64,000 bases of DNA from positions 16,988,001 to 17,052,000 of the forward strand of contig NC_063257.1 of NCBI RefSeq assembly GCF_019578655.1, given 5' to 3'. The DNA comes from Ricinus communis (taxonomy: Eukaryota > Streptophyta > Magnoliopsida > Malpighiales > Euphorbiaceae). A model generated the notes under the pieces. The model had not been told where the DNA came from. It saw only the letters and a program-made list of their open reading frames with translations, and did no database searches. The position numbers and the translations under genes were made by a program. Below, piece by piece: positions 23,323-35,250 of this stretch (positions are counted from its first letter, which is position 1; each line of letters starts with the position of its first letter).

Positions 23323-24250
23323 GCTATCGACCGAATAAGTTTATACTTGAGCCCTAGGGGCCTTATGCTCCGGGTGACCATCCTCATATGCTACATAGTA
23401 GAGAGGCCAGTAGGGGCCATCTCGCTAACAAGTGTCAACTCATCCAGCAGAGCTTTGTCTAGTAGCTCCATCCTTCTAGCAATCCTGGTCACATAAGATC
23501 TGAAACAGATAAAAGTCTTCTTCGAGTCCCCAGTAACAGTCTTGCCCTCCTCTTCTAATGCAGTGCCTATAAACAGAATACATCAGGTTGAATGACCAAT
23601 CCAAACCTATCCCCTCGCCATGTCAAAGTATATGCGAGCAGGTAGTGAAGATATCGTAGGCTATCAGAGAGGCTAAACGCTTTGTACTTGCTCGGGTAGT
23701 AAGGCTCATCCCCTTCTAAGATGGTCATCTAAGCCTTGTCAAAAGAAACTCTCGGGTTGTATAATGAACCTCTAAAATCATCTGACTCTATGGTTGCCAA
23801 GTGCAACACCAAACTGGGGAATACTCATCAAGCAAGTCTGCCCCCCTAACCGAAACAAAATGGCCTTTGGCTGAGAAGTCCTTGATCTACTTCTGAAGGA
23901 AGCAAGTGGAGGTGAACTCAAGTGTGAGCTCCTTGTAAGTGGGCTCCACAATGCCGAAGAAGGCCTCAAAAGGTGGAGTCTGAATTAACTCTCGAATGTC
24001 AATAGCTAGGCCAACTGTCTCCAATGCCTGCCAGTTGATGCATCTCCCACAGCCTAACTGCCTATACCGCAGCTACTGGTAATAAGCCTCGTGAGTGGGG
24101 CTCTAAAACTATAAAAGTCTATGTCATGCGGAAGCTGGAGTCTCTAAGGGTAGGTGCTCGAGGTGCAGGTGGTGCAGCACGGTCAGGCGAGTCTGAATGC
24201 CTTCTCTTGGAGATACCCACCTTTCGGGATCTCTCACGCCGCTCAACCAT
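23323..24250 (-). pseudogene. Env-like / plant transposon protein ORF (minus), broken
   Basis: From an ATG at 24250 the minus strand reads MVERRERSRKVGISKRRHSD. After a frame change it reads INWQALETVGLAIDIREL, PTYKELTLEFTSTCFLQ and VRGADLLDEYSPVW. It then gives YYPSKYKAFSL and LRYLHYLLAYTLTWRGDRF, homologous to the element D ORF (YYPSRSKASSL, LCYLHTLLAYTITGRGDSFG). The segment PTYKELTLEF is typical of the late Athila ORF. Many stops and shifts make it a pseudogene. It sits on the 5' side of an element whose LTR is at 25488-26811, with the assembly gap between. Confidence 0.62.
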
Positions 24251-24983
24251 AGTTCCTGCACGGAAATTGATCAAAACTCTTGCCAAAACGTAATTCTTGC
24301 ACTAAAGAGACAATTATTACAATAACAGCAGTAGTTTAATAGCATTATAACAATAATTTAACATAGTCTCAACACACTTCCATTAGTTAATTTCCAATTC
24401 AGTAGCATAATGACTAATTCACCAAACCAGCTCACAATCCAGCAATTTCAAATATACTAAACAGCGGCAATAGGGCAATTCAAATCCAAAAAAGAAGAAA
24501 TAAAAAATACAAACATGAGTAACGAATAAAGCAAAATAAACACTAATAGCAAATCAAAATTAAAAGAAAAGCAAGAAATTCAATAAAACAACGAATAAAA
24601 TGCAACAAAAATGATGAATTTAACGAAATAAAAAAAAAATTTAACAAGGAGATTGATGAAAATAAGAAACAATACCAAAAATTAAAAAAAAATTAAAAAA
24701 ATTAGAGAAAAGAGTAAAATCACATACCAAAATGGAGTATTGAACAAAGCTAAGGGAAGAAACTTACTTGATTTGTCGGAAAAATTCTTGAAAATTGAAG
24801 GAAAAAAGGGAGAGGATATCAGCATATACATGCAAAGAGAGAAAAGAGCGAAAATTTTGCTACCTATGATATGATGCGGCTTACATAGGCATTGAGTGGC
24901 CGCTTGGGAGTTCGAGTACGTGCTAACTATGCCTTGATCCTACGTACGTGTTAGCCATAAAATGTCTTTGAAATCCAATTTTT
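24251..24983 (-). other. AT-rich leader upstream of the env-like ORF
   Basis: Adenine-rich on the plus strand with no ORF of note. Part of it (24280-24760) resembles an untranslated leader or intron. The segment 24880-24950 is more mixed in composition. The DNA runs into the assembly gap, so its relation to the LTR beyond cannot be read. Confidence 0.5.
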
Positions 24984-25483
24984 NNNNNNNNNNNNNNNNN
25001 NNNNNNNNNNNNNNNNNNNNNNNNNNNNNNNNNNNNNNNNNNNNNNNNNNNNNNNNNNNNNNNNNNNNNNNNNNNNNNNNNNNNNNNNNNNNNNNNNNNN
25101 NNNNNNNNNNNNNNNNNNNNNNNNNNNNNNNNNNNNNNNNNNNNNNNNNNNNNNNNNNNNNNNNNNNNNNNNNNNNNNNNNNNNNNNNNNNNNNNNNNNN
25201 NNNNNNNNNNNNNNNNNNNNNNNNNNNNNNNNNNNNNNNNNNNNNNNNNNNNNNNNNNNNNNNNNNNNNNNNNNNNNNNNNNNNNNNNNNNNNNNNNNNN
25301 NNNNNNNNNNNNNNNNNNNNNNNNNNNNNNNNNNNNNNNNNNNNNNNNNNNNNNNNNNNNNNNNNNNNNNNNNNNNNNNNNNNNNNNNNNNNNNNNNNNN
25401 NNNNNNNNNNNNNNNNNNNNNNNNNNNNNNNNNNNNNNNNNNNNNNNNNNNNNNNNNNNNNNNNNNNNNNNNNNNNNNNNNNN
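24984..25483. other. Assembly gap (500 N)
   Basis: Exactly 500 unknown bases. The bases immediately after it (AAGT then TGATGC) are the inner edge of a minus-strand LTR, so the primer site of that element lies in the gap. Confidence 0.99.
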
Positions 25484-25487
25484 AAGT

Positions 25488-26811
25488 TGATGCTTCGCTA
25501 AACACAACTAGCAATCTATAGGCAAGTTCACCTATCGAATTTAATCTAGCTATGGCAAGTATCAATGTTGTATCCCACGGGAACTTAGAAGCTACTGCTA
25601 CTACGTTATTCCTATTATCTAACCGATCAAAAGGTAGTAAAGATCATTAACTAAAAATGATTGAGAATGCAAATGAAAACTAAATTTTAACAAAGAGAAT
25701 GAAAGTTTAAAAAAGACTATAAGATGAGTTAACCCAATTGGGGATCCCTTTAGCTAGCCAGCTTAAAAATAATAAATTATGAATTGATTGATTAAGAATT
25801 GCAATTTGTGGATAATTTCTTAAATGAATTGGCGCCTCTCTTGAGTTAACCAATTCTTAATCCTAAAGATTTAGAGTTGGAATCTCTTCCTAACAATTGA
25901 TTTTAGAATAGTATTAATCTCTAAATTACCGCTAATAAGAATGTCTAGTTCTTATTCCAGTAAGTTATTACACTTATCTCTAAGAGGCATATCACTTAAT
26001 CACACAAGTAGTTGTCCAAACTCAATTGAATTTCTCAATTACAAAGGAGCTCTCAAATCGATTCAATGATGAAGGAGAAGTAAGAGATTTTATTATACTT
26101 AAATGAGAACTATAATCTTAAATCAACAATCCAATCAATTAAGCACAAAACAAGCCTAGCATGGCTAAAGATCACCCCTATATGGGTTTAATAGAATTAG
26201 TTACACATGTTCATAATTAAACTACTACAAAAATTGAATACAAAGTAAACAAGAATCAAAAAGAACATGAACACCCTTTTCTCAAATGGTGAAATGTTAT
26301 CCCCTTTTGAATAACTCTGAATCCAATCTTTGCAGCTCAAGATCTCTTTCTTCTTTCCTTTGAATCTTCAATCCAATCCTCAAGAATAGCTATCTGGATG
26401 ATATTGAACTGGAGTTTGTCTCTATTTTTCTCTTCTTGATCATCGAAAAGGTTGCTCTCAAGGTCTGTCTTTAATACCCCAAAGTTCTTTCTCTATGCTC
26501 CTAGGTTGTGTCACTCTCAGAAACCATGTTACAAATCTCCTCTTCTCGCCATAGGTAAGGCATTTCACGCCCGACCACGAGCTCCTCAAGACAGGCATGT
26601 TCAGGTGGTGTGTCGAATAGTCTAGCACCGATCTTCGACCGTTTCTTCCCGATTTTGGTCTGATTTCTCTCTAACTTTGATGATGTACCTAGAAAAATAC
26701 CTGAGACATAAAGGAAACTAAAACATGGTGATTCTAATACAAAAATATATAATTTGCTCTAAAAATAACTCAAAATTAAGCATGCAAACATGTGTAATAT
26801 CAAGGATATCA
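25488..26811 (-). repeat. Athila-type LTR, family 3, minus strand
   Basis: The sense strand starts TGATATCCTTGATATTAC at 26811 and ends with GCATCA at 25488 (1324 bp). Its body follows the layout of the other Athila LTRs: an opening with ACACATGTTTGCATGC, a GC-richer block (26540-26650), a leader with GAAAAGGGTGTTCATG, an ACTTTTATTACT-like stretch and a GGGATACAACATTGATACT block near the end. It is diverged from families 1, 2 and 4. In its orientation the internal region would begin in the gap. Confidence 0.72.
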
Positions 26812-27849
26812 GGAATTCTTGGTCTCATCGAGGAGCATCAACTTAAGCTAAGGGTGGTATCCTAATTTTCCACTTCCGGGTACTTTTGGTTAGAATTTCC
26901 TGCCTCAAGGTGTGATATGATTTCTTTGACGCCTTCTAGAAGTTATACTAGTACTTGGCCTACTCAAAGGTTAAAATGTAATTTTGATGGGTCAGGGACC
27001 AAATTTATAAATTTCAAGAAACTTTCACCTCGGGGTGCCGATTGGTCTTCTATTTGTATTTCAGGGACTTGGATCAATTTTTGGACTAAAATATGATTTT
27101 GATAGGTCAGAAACCTAAACAACACTTTTACCCTCCTTAGCCCTATATAAGCCTTCACACCCATTCACAAATCACCTTATCTCATTTGCCCTCTCTTTTT
27201 CTCTCAAAATCCTTTTCTACTTTTTCTTCGATTTCTCACCCATTTCTTAACCAAATTTCATGAAATTAGTTTAGAAATGGTAGGCTCTTCCTTAGATTCT
27301 CAAGACGTACTTCGATCGCATCTAACTGGGAGTTCTCACTATTTCTCGCCAAAACGACTTTGGGCTTGTGAAGGGAGAGGAAATCCTCCTTTTGGCAAAA
27401 TTGAACACCCACCGGGCATTTTCAACCATCGATGAGGTACTCTCCAGCTTTAAGCTTTGTTTCCTATCACTTATTTACTAGAAACACACATTATTTACTC
27501 AAAATTCATGAAAAAAATTGCAAAGAAATGTTGAAAAATCACGTGCCCTAACTTGTAGAGCTTATCGGCTCTGTGAAAGGCGATTTGGCTGTGCGCATCG
27601 CCGATCAGCTCTGTGCAGTGCCGATTCGACTCTTTGCTGAGCCAATAAGCTCTACATATTTGAATTGAATGTGTACGAACTGAATTAGGGTTTTAAGGGC
27701 ATTTTTACACAAAATACCAACAAATGAACATGTACTTACCTATTTAGAGTCTTCTCGTGCATAAATTGTGTTTAATACCTATGTGTCTGGCTTTTAAGAT
27801 GACGTTGTATCGATTTGATTTGCTGGAAACTTTATAGAGCTCATAAGTG
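26812..27849 (+). promoter_or_regulatory. Possible LTR or promoter region with TATA box and GCCGAT array
   Basis: A TATA element (TATATAA, 27144-27150) in CCCTATATAAGCC precedes a pyrimidine-rich leader and an ATG at 27277 that opens about 50 codons (MVGSSLDSQDVLRSHLTG). At 27555-27660 there is a degenerate array of GCCGATcaGCTCTGtGC words. A similar array occurs in the LTR of element F (36885-36965). This may be the LTR or promoter of the element carrying the PMD remnant. The boundaries are not clear. Confidence 0.4.
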
Positions 27850-29810
27850 GTTGATGAGCTTCCTAGCTCTGTCTAGGCTAGGATTAGCGATACTAGCTTC
27901 CATCGGTTTATAGCTGCACTTCCATCAATCACTAGGAGAATAGATCATACCTCTGTATCTGCCTTACTCAAGATGTGGAAGGATACCAACTGCACCTTCC
28001 ACACTCCGTTGGTGAGATGATACTCTCCCCTCTCACATTCGCTACCATTATGGGCATTGATTTCACTAGCTCGCCTATGCCCTTTGATGAAGAGATCCAC
28101 AATCAGCATTCCGATGTTCAGGAGCACTTCATTATTGATTTATTCTAGTTCTTACCAATGTGCAAGAACACGCGCTCATCGCTTACTAGAGCATACCTCT
28201 TCACTATTGGCTTTATGCCTTAGAATGCTTGGGAGGTAGATCAGATGGCCTGAGCCTTTCTAGTGTATCTCTTTGGTATGACTTTATTCATGACTTAGGG
28301 AACTCACTAAACTTCCTCTATTTGGCCTCATTACGAGATTTGGACCAGGTCTCCACCCACAGCTAGGGATCTGCGGCCCTCGTATACTTGTATCACTAGA
28401 TGGACATTACTGTCTGAGGTAGTAAAAGGATTTGCAGCTTTTGGCATGCAATCCATGTAAGTTTATGCTCTAACTTCACTTTTCTAATTTCTTTTACTGG
28501 TATTACAAATGTTGATTCTTATTTTGCAGGTTTGGGCCTTAGAGATCGGCCTTCTGGTGAGCTCATAGCCTATATGCACCTCGCTAGCTTTCCCTCGCTT
28601 GGGTCGCTAGGGCCCGAGTAGGAGTGTTCCATTAGAATGGGCCTAGATTCATGTGCACCGCATGTGGATCAACACCCTAACTTGGGACAAGATAAACAAA
28701 ATTTATTAGTCATAGTCATGATTGATGTATATAGTTACTTACTCTCCAGTTTTACAAATTTGGAGCGATTTGTTGGGGGAGTGCCATCACTAAGACCTCT
28801 ACATGCTTTCTGCAGTTGACCTTGAGCAAAGGAGGATTCTACTAGTTGGACTTGACTCTCGGGTGTAGTACTTAGGCGAGAGGATCTACGGGTAGGAACG
28901 AGGCCTTAGCAAATGCCGAGTTCCCTTACCTCCACCTCTTTCTATATTCTAGACAGCAGACCTCACTGGGGAGGAATTAGCGGAGTGTTTAGCAAGGTAC
29001 GACAAGCTTGAGGATCTCACCATCTGGTCTAGGAGGACATATTACACTTCCTCTATTCCTCAGTTGCTGGGAACTGTGCCTTTTGACAATGATATCATGG
29101 CTCAAGTACCTTTTTTTTCTATTTCAAATTCTTCATTTTTTATATTTTGCTTTTTCTAACCATTTTGTTCACAGTTCATCCACCGTGCCCCTACTCCTCG
29201 TAAGCCAACTGAAGGGCGATCTGCCCGGATGTTCTAAGCCTTCCTACATCACGGGCTCCTCTACTGGTGTTGCCTTTGAGGCACCTCCTACAGCCATGTC
29301 TGATGTGGTTCTGGGGAGCGTCACATTCCCTCCAGATTTTATAGTCTCATATTAGAGCCTTCATGGTGCCATGGAGCACCAGCTTACTATGGAGCATTGC
29401 CTCCCTTCGGAATTCACTCCAAGCACTTGCACATATGTAAGTAACATACTCTTTTGTATTTTCACGTCTCCTTTTCCTAAAAAGTTAGTAACATATTATG
29501 CAAATAATCGTACAAGTTCAGAGAGACCAATTCAAGTATATCCATTGATTGTTTGGTACTGCGAGGAGGCAATTCTTCATCCTTGGCAAGGACTGGCGGG
29601 TAAGAAGATGATTTATGTAATATAAAATGTATGCATGTATGTATGTATGAAATACACTAACAAATTTCCTTTCAAGTTTTCATCAGAGGGATCACGAGAG
29701 CTTGGAAGGGCAAATAGACGATCGGTAGTGTCAGATTGATGCTAAGTAACTTTGGACCGATGCTTCAGCTATTGACCTTGCGAACCTAGGGGATGGACCC
29801 TGACTTTTGA
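27850..29810 (+). pseudogene. Plant mobile domain (PMD) gene remnant
   Basis: Pieces in order on the plus strand: ITRRIDHTSVSALLKMWKDT, CTFHTPLV then EMILSPLTFATIMGIDF, AFLVYLFGMTLF, GSAALVYLYH and GSKRICSFWHAIH. A GT-AG intron follows (28457-28529), then VWALEIG. This is the plant mobile domain pattern (LI.ALVERWR.ETHTFHLP.GEMT.TL.DVA.ILGL; R..LLYLLGGTLF; YSWGSAALA.LYR.LD; Q.WA.E). The family includes MAIN/MAIL nuclear proteins and many transposon-borne copies. Stops and frame shifts are frequent. After 28620 only loose similarity remains. The location between LTRs suggests a transposon-borne copy, not a host MAIL gene. Confidence 0.7.
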
Positions 29811-30137
29811 TTTTCGCCTTTGTACTTTTGACTCTTTCGTCTTTTTATAGAACTTTTGACTTTTGAGTACATAAAATCCTTCGTTTTGGCCTTTAAATCA
29901 TTTTCATTTTCCTTCATTTTCCTTTATTATTGCATTTATACGAGCTTTATGCAACAAAAACTAAAAAAAGCACCTAAAAAAAAATTGGCCAAAATTCACA
30001 CCGGGAGGCCACACAACCGAATGGGTCAGGCGCCAACCGACGGACTGCAAGTAACCGATCGGCTTTCATAGCTTTGTAGTCTGAATTGGATACTAATGTG
30101 AGGCTATATATAACGATGCACCTCCTCACTTCCTCAT
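29811..30137 (+). other. Spacer between PMD and DUF7745-like remnants
   Basis: T-rich then A-rich DNA with no conserved reading. It contains the word CCGATCGGC (30055-30063), similar to the GCCGATC arrays nearby. A TATATATAA word at about 30107-30115 could be a promoter for the following remnant. Confidence 0.4.
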
Positions 30138-31082
30138 ATGCGACTTTTACTTCAAAAATCCAAAAATATGTCTCAAAAAAGTCCTAAAAGCCTACAAACT
30201 CCCCTCAAAACCCTAACAGGTGATGATTGTGGGTTTCTCCATTTTGTCGCCAAATTTTGGTGCCTAAAGGACCATGTCTTTAGATTCAATGGGCAAAAGT
30301 TGTGCCCCATAATTGAATACCCCTAGCTGAAATACTTTTTTATTTTGTTAGTGAGTACATTACCCTTATTTCACTAATCTCTTACTGTGAGAAGAAAGAA
30401 AAAGGCACACCTTCTTGGATTTGGATGCTGGGTTTTTGCCTTTATGCCTAATTTCTGCTGATTTCTCCTCAAGGAGGGGGAGATATCAAAATTGCTGGCA
30501 TTATTAATCAGTTGGAGCATGGAGCAGATTCCATTCCAGTCATCTTGGTTGAAACCATCATTAGGTTAGACATGTACAAAACCCATCAACGGTTTGGTGG
30601 CAGTCTCATTCTCTTATAGGTATACAGCCAAATCTCTTTTCTTTTACTATTTATTTTTTTGCCTTAATTTTTACCTAATCTGCCCTTTTGGATTTTCAAA
30701 TTAGCAAACTTTATTTCTCTTTTTCTATCTTTTTTACAGATTTGGCTGTGCAAGAAGCTTTAGATATTGACCATCCCGAGGAATATCAGCAAGTATGAGA
30801 CGAAGCACGTGCAAACTCGATCTATTATTACCCTTATGGTCATGAGGGCTGGATTTCTTGGATGAAGGCCATCCAAGACATGCTCATGTTGGAGAATCAG
30901 GCATGTCACACTCATGTTGTATGGTGACTATGTACCCTTACTTAAACTACAGGCATCCACCTTTTATACACCTTCGAGACTCTGCCACCAATATAGGCAA
31001 AAGTAACAGATCTTGGAATTTCCATCTAAATTCGAAGGCTTCCCACTCAAATAGGATTTCCTGGATAAGATAGAAAGACTTT
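30138..31082 (+). pseudogene. DUF7745-like gene remnant
   Basis: The plus strand reads GDDCGFLHFVAKFWCLKDHV then FRFNGQKLCPIIEYP. After a gap it reads DSIPVILVETIIRL, then QRFGGSLILL. A GT-AG intron follows (30620-30739), then IWLCKKL. Further on are MLYGDYVPLL and weaker similarity to about 31080. The pattern (FW.P..H.F.FG..EL.PT.EE; P.ILAETF..L; G.....LLQ.WL; CGD.PNVPLLG) is that of DUF7745 proteins, a plant family common in repeats, function unknown. The codon before the intron is TAG where Gln is expected. The remnant stops where element F begins. The assignment is from memory of the family pattern. Confidence 0.5.
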
Positions 31083-31541
31083 GGCCCCAAGTTTTACAGC
31101 TCCATCGAAGTACATCTTCCATTCTTGAATCTCAATTGCCCCCAAATTTTCATCAAGGAACTCTAAATCCCAAGGGTCATCTCCTTCAATCGTGTTTTAA
31201 GCTAAAAACTCTACTATGGTCCTACCCTTGACTACCTTATTGGTGACGTACTCAATGTCAAACTCTATCAAGAGTACTAACCATCTAGCTAGCTTTCCCA
31301 TAAGAGATGGAGCTTCGAACAAATACTTCAACAGGTCTATTTTTAAGATTGCCTGCACCCTATAAGATTTGAAATAATGCCTCAACTTTCTTGTAGCCCA
31401 TATCATGGCTAGAGACGTCTTTTTCATGAGATTATACTTTGACTCGTAAGGCAACAACCTCGTACTGAGATAATAGACCACATGCCCCGCGTCATTAGGT
31501 CTGCACTGTGCTACCATTGCCCCTATGGCTTCCTCTTCCAA
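31083..31541 (-). pseudogene. RNase H and start of second RNase H (element F)
   Basis: The open frame 31541-31197 reads GAMVAQCRPNDAGHVVYYLS, YNLMKKTSLAMIWATRKLRH, LLKYLFEAPSLMGKLARWLV and LLIEFDIEYVTNKVVKGR, ending IVEFLA. This is the RT-linked RNase H of Tat elements. Downstream the frame continues in pieces to EIQEWKMYFDGAVKLGA. The WxMYFDGA word is the start of the extra RNase H typical of Tat/Ogre elements. The sequence ends there, abutting the DUF7745-like remnant. Confidence 0.8.
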
Positions 31542-31829
31542 GGCTATAGAATTAGTAGCTTGCCATCCTTTGGCAGCTTTAGTACTAGCGGCTTCATTAA
31601 ATACTCTTTAATTATGTCGAAGGCCTTCTAAAAATGTTCATCCCACACAGTGGGTTGACGTTTCCTCAAAAGCTTGAAGATAGGATCACAAACCATTGTG
31701 AGCTTGGAAATGAATCTGTTGGTTGCAAGCATCCCAAAAAACCTCTGACTTCTTTCTCTGTCTTCGGCGCTGGCATCTCTTAAATAGCCTTAACCCTGTC
31801 CGGATCAATCTCTATACCTTGCTGATTCA

Positions 31830-32460
31830 CTATGTGCCCTAACAGCTTCCTTAACGTAACTTTGAAAACACTCTTCTTCGAGTTGAGTCTCAGGTAATAC
31901 CTTTCCACTTGTCCTAAAAACTTTTTAAGAGCTTAGAAGTGCCCTTCCCTCGTTTCGAACTCATCATGTCATCTACATACACCTCCACCTCCTTGTGCAT
32001 CATGTCATGAAATAAGGTAATGGCTGCTCTCTAATAAGTTGCTCCCATGTTCTTTAGTTCAAAAGGCAAAACCTTATAGCAGTACGTTCCCTTTTCAATG
32101 ATAAATGACATCTTCAGCTTGTCCACTACTGCCATCATGATCTGATTATACCTAGAAAACCCATCCGTAAAGGAGTACTTTGCATTCGAGGCGGCACTGT
32201 TTACTATTACATCTATGTGAAGAAGAGAAAAGTCATCCTTAGGAGTATAACATCTACAGTGATAAACACACTTCCGGACCTTACCATCCTTCTTTGGGAC
32301 TAGGACACTGTTTGCCAACCATTCAAGGTAGTCCACCACGTCAAGGAAATTGGCCTTAACTTGCTTAGCAACCTCTTTTCATATTTCCTTTGCCCATTCT
32401 AACCTTAATCTTCTCATCTTTTGTTTGACTAGCTTGATGTGCGAATGGGTCAGAATATGG
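31830..32460 (-). pseudogene. Reverse transcriptase (element F)
   Basis: The minus strand gives WSYNDMPGLD, KLVKQKMRRLRLEWAKEI, VDYLEWLANSVLVPKKDGKV, PKDDFSLLHIDVIV, FTDGFSRYNQIMMA and GTYCYKVLPFELKNMGATY. The catalytic YVDD follows at 31979-31968 (VEVYVDDMMSSKRGKG). One or more frame shifts lie between GATY and YVDD. The order and spacing are those of Ty3/Gypsy RT palm and fingers, which copy element RNA into DNA. The open segment 32339-32031 covers the centre of the domain. Confidence 0.87.
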
Positions 32461-32479
32461 TGCTTTGCTATTTTATTGT

Positions 32480-32884
32480 CTAAACCTGGCATGTCATTAT
32501 ATGACCAAGTAAATACCATTTTTCTTTTTTTTTTATTATCCTTTCAAATTCTCTCCTCTCCTTAGGAGTTATGTAGTGAGCTATCAATATGTTATATGGA
32601 TTTGCATCTGTGCCTAAATTAAATGAATTAATTCGTATGAAATTTATGTCAAACATGCATATGTCATGATTATCAAAATACACACTACCATCAAGAAAAA
32701 CATCGCACAAGTAGGCAAAATCATTCATATCATTTATCTTAGAAATGAACGAAACACCATCCACATTAATGTGGAATGTTTTTTCATCATCATAAAAGAC
32801 ATGAACAATATTATCTCCTATAAGAGCAGCTAGCTCTTTTTGACTCATTTTCTCCGGCATGGTGGTAAATTCTTCCAGCTTCAA
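32480..32884 (-). pseudogene. PR-RT linker region ORF (element F)
   Basis: A 134-codon open stretch lies between protease and RT. It has a visible NIVHVFYDDEKTFHINVDGV segment and a lysine-rich end. It matches no domain I can name. Tat/Ogre elements have a long linker here, so it is read as part of the polyprotein. Confidence 0.5.
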
Positions 32885-33189
32885 CTCCTCTATCTTGGCG
32901 GTGACCTTCTCTCAGACTTCCTTGATACTCTCCTCGACCGTCTTGTCGATGATCAAGTTCTTGAAGATCTTGAACCCCGGTACCTCAGTCCTAGCTACAG
33001 TGATAGGTTCAGGGTCCCTAGAGTAGGGTTTGTACTCCTAGACAAATATGTTTTCTAGAGTCTTATCCTTTTGTTTATCCTTGTCTTCCTCTTTGGAATA
33101 ACCTAATCCATGTCGAGTCTATAACCTTTAAAGTTTGGCAGCTGTGATACCTTACTGGTTCTTTCCTAGCCCTATTCCAAGCATGAAGT

Positions 33190-33774
33190 TCATCTTCTTG
33201 AACATGCTGGCCACTTTAGGATCCATGCATTCCTCATAGAGAATAGCAACTTGGAATTCAGTAAGGGCATCCGGCTCTTTGGTAGCTTTTTTGATAGCCG
33301 AGATGATCTTACCACCTTCAGCATTGATAGTGATGATCTCACCTTATGAGGGAACTTTACCTCCTGATGCACATTGGAAGGAACTCCTCCTAGGGCATGG
33401 AACCATGGCCTTTCTAATAACAATGTAAAAGTTACTAGGATGTCCAAGACAGTGAACTCTACCCAAGATTCGATAGGACCCATCTTTACTAGTGCTGAGA
33501 ACATTTCTTCCATATCTATCTTTGTCTCATCATAGGCCCTTATAACCATATCTGATGGTTTCAGGTCTTTCACAATCATCCCTAGTTTAGGGAGTATGCG
33601 AGAAGGACACACGTTGATGGTTGACCCGTCGTCCACCATCACACATGGAGTTCTTTTCCTTTTGATCTCTGCTGCTATGTAGAGAGCCTTATTGTGTTCT
33701 CTTCCCTCAAGTGGTAGGTCCTCATCTGAGAAAGTGATCATCTCGGTGGTCTTGTCAGTAACCATTTTGATCAT
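33190..33774 (-). pseudogene. Aspartic protease (element F)
   Basis: The 194-codon stretch contains ITFSDEDLPLEGREHNKALY, VMVDDGSTINVCPSRIL (active-site loop Asp-Asp-Gly-Ser), LKPSDMVIRAYDETK, WVEFTVLDI and the C-terminal-lobe equivalent LLLERPWFHALGGVPS-(N)-VHQ. This is the Tat/Ogre retropepsin pattern (DDGSALN.CP; LLGRPWIH..GA.PSTLHQ). Gly is replaced by Glu in LLxRPW. The open frame is continuous across the domain, but the neighbours are not in frame. Confidence 0.85.
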
Positions 33775-33779
33775 TTCCT

Positions 33780-35250
33780 TAGGGGTAGCTGCTGTCCTAA
33801 TGCTTATAAAGGCAATGCCTGGATTGGGGCCTTTCTATGATCCGATGAGTGCATTAGTAGCTCCTAGATATCAGTTGTCTTCTTCTATTTCTTCTACTAC
33901 TCTAATAACCCGGTATCCCCATCTTCAGGTGCTTTCTTATCTTGCTTCAATACTTGTACTTCGGCTTCCTCACCCTTACCCATTAGCTCGGCTTCCTTAT
34001 CAGAGTCATTATTTGCTTAAATGTCCTTTGCCTCGGTATCTTGGACTTTACATTCATCCCTAAAGCTATACCAGATGTTGATAGCCATGACCGACTTCTT
34101 CTCCCCTTCTTTCCAAACCTCTAGAGGACAAGGCTCACAAGCTTCTTAATCATCTTCTAAACGCCAACCACTTGGCTCAATATCTCTAATTCGAATGTCG
34201 ACAGTAAGAGGCCTCGAATACCGGACCTTGAAATCGAATTTGACCGAAAGTTTTCCTAGTAGGTCCTCACACTCACACTAAGGAAGTTGCTCAACTTGCC
34301 ATTTCCCATAGTCAATCAAGTCCTAGATCTCATGCCTGAGACGGTTGCACTAGTCCGTCACATGCCCGAAAGCCTAGTGATACTCACAATATTGACCATT
34401 ATGAGGCTTAGGACTGTCCTTTGGCAATTGGGACTTGAGTTTTCCACTCCAATTTAAATGTCGGAACACCACAAATAGTGGCGCTCCTAGCTCGATGAAG
34501 GTTCTTTATGTGTGATTTGGTTCTGGTTCTGACTCAGGTTGACTTATGTCTTCAAAGGAGTTCATGACCTCTTATTCATCGAAGTCAGGGTTGATCATGG
34601 ACACTTAGTTTGGGTAGTTTCCATGATTATTACATATTGTTTCACATGAACTTTCGGATCACCAGTCTTATGAACTTGTTCATCTCAGGCATTCTAAACT
34701 TTGTAGGCAGCTTGTCTTCATCTATCAGAACTAGCTCTTTGAAATCATAAGTAGGGTCCAAACCTTTGATTTCCAGCATGCCTTGCATTTTGTCACACCT
34801 ACCGCTCAAGCCACTTACAACTTCATTGGTGGCAAGGGCGGTCTCCCTCTTAGCCTAGTCTAAAATAAATTCATCAAAGTCCTAGAGATTCCAAGCACTC
34901 CTCTTCTAGTTGGATCTTCAGTATTAGCATTAGTAGTGGAAGCAGTTATAGTTGTAGTGGCAGCAGCAGTTTCAACAGCAACTATAGTCAGGTCAACAGC
35001 AGTAGGGGGATTAGCTAGTGCAATGGGAGCAACCGAAGGGGCTTGATTTGCAGCCATCCCAACTAAAAGTTTTTAGAGCTCTTCCCGAATCACACCCCTT
35101 AAATCGTCGATGATAACATTCTTGAGGATCTCAACATCTTGCTCTTAGCTCTTTCGTTGGCCATTTCAGATGTAGCTTTAGTAGCTTGGAATCTTGGTCT
35201 TTCAAGATGTTCTAATACAGCTCAGATTCTCGGAGAAATGGGTACCCTTT
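33780..35250 (-). pseudogene. Degenerate gag (element F)
   Basis: The N-terminal block 35057-34860 (MAANQAPSVAPIALANPPTA, then an Ala/Thr-rich run and RRGVLGI) is homologous to element G Gag (ANQAPPTAPIAPTNPPIAID). Upstream at 35160-35070 the reading resembles G Gag residues 1-40. Downstream to about 33800 the frame is broken by many stops. Only scattered similarity to a Gag core and an acidic tail is readable. Confidence 0.6.

Noticed and set aside
24923..25565. Three 179-204 codon open frames around 25 kb on both strands
   Set aside because: They consist almost wholly of unknown residues from the 500-N gap and carry no information.
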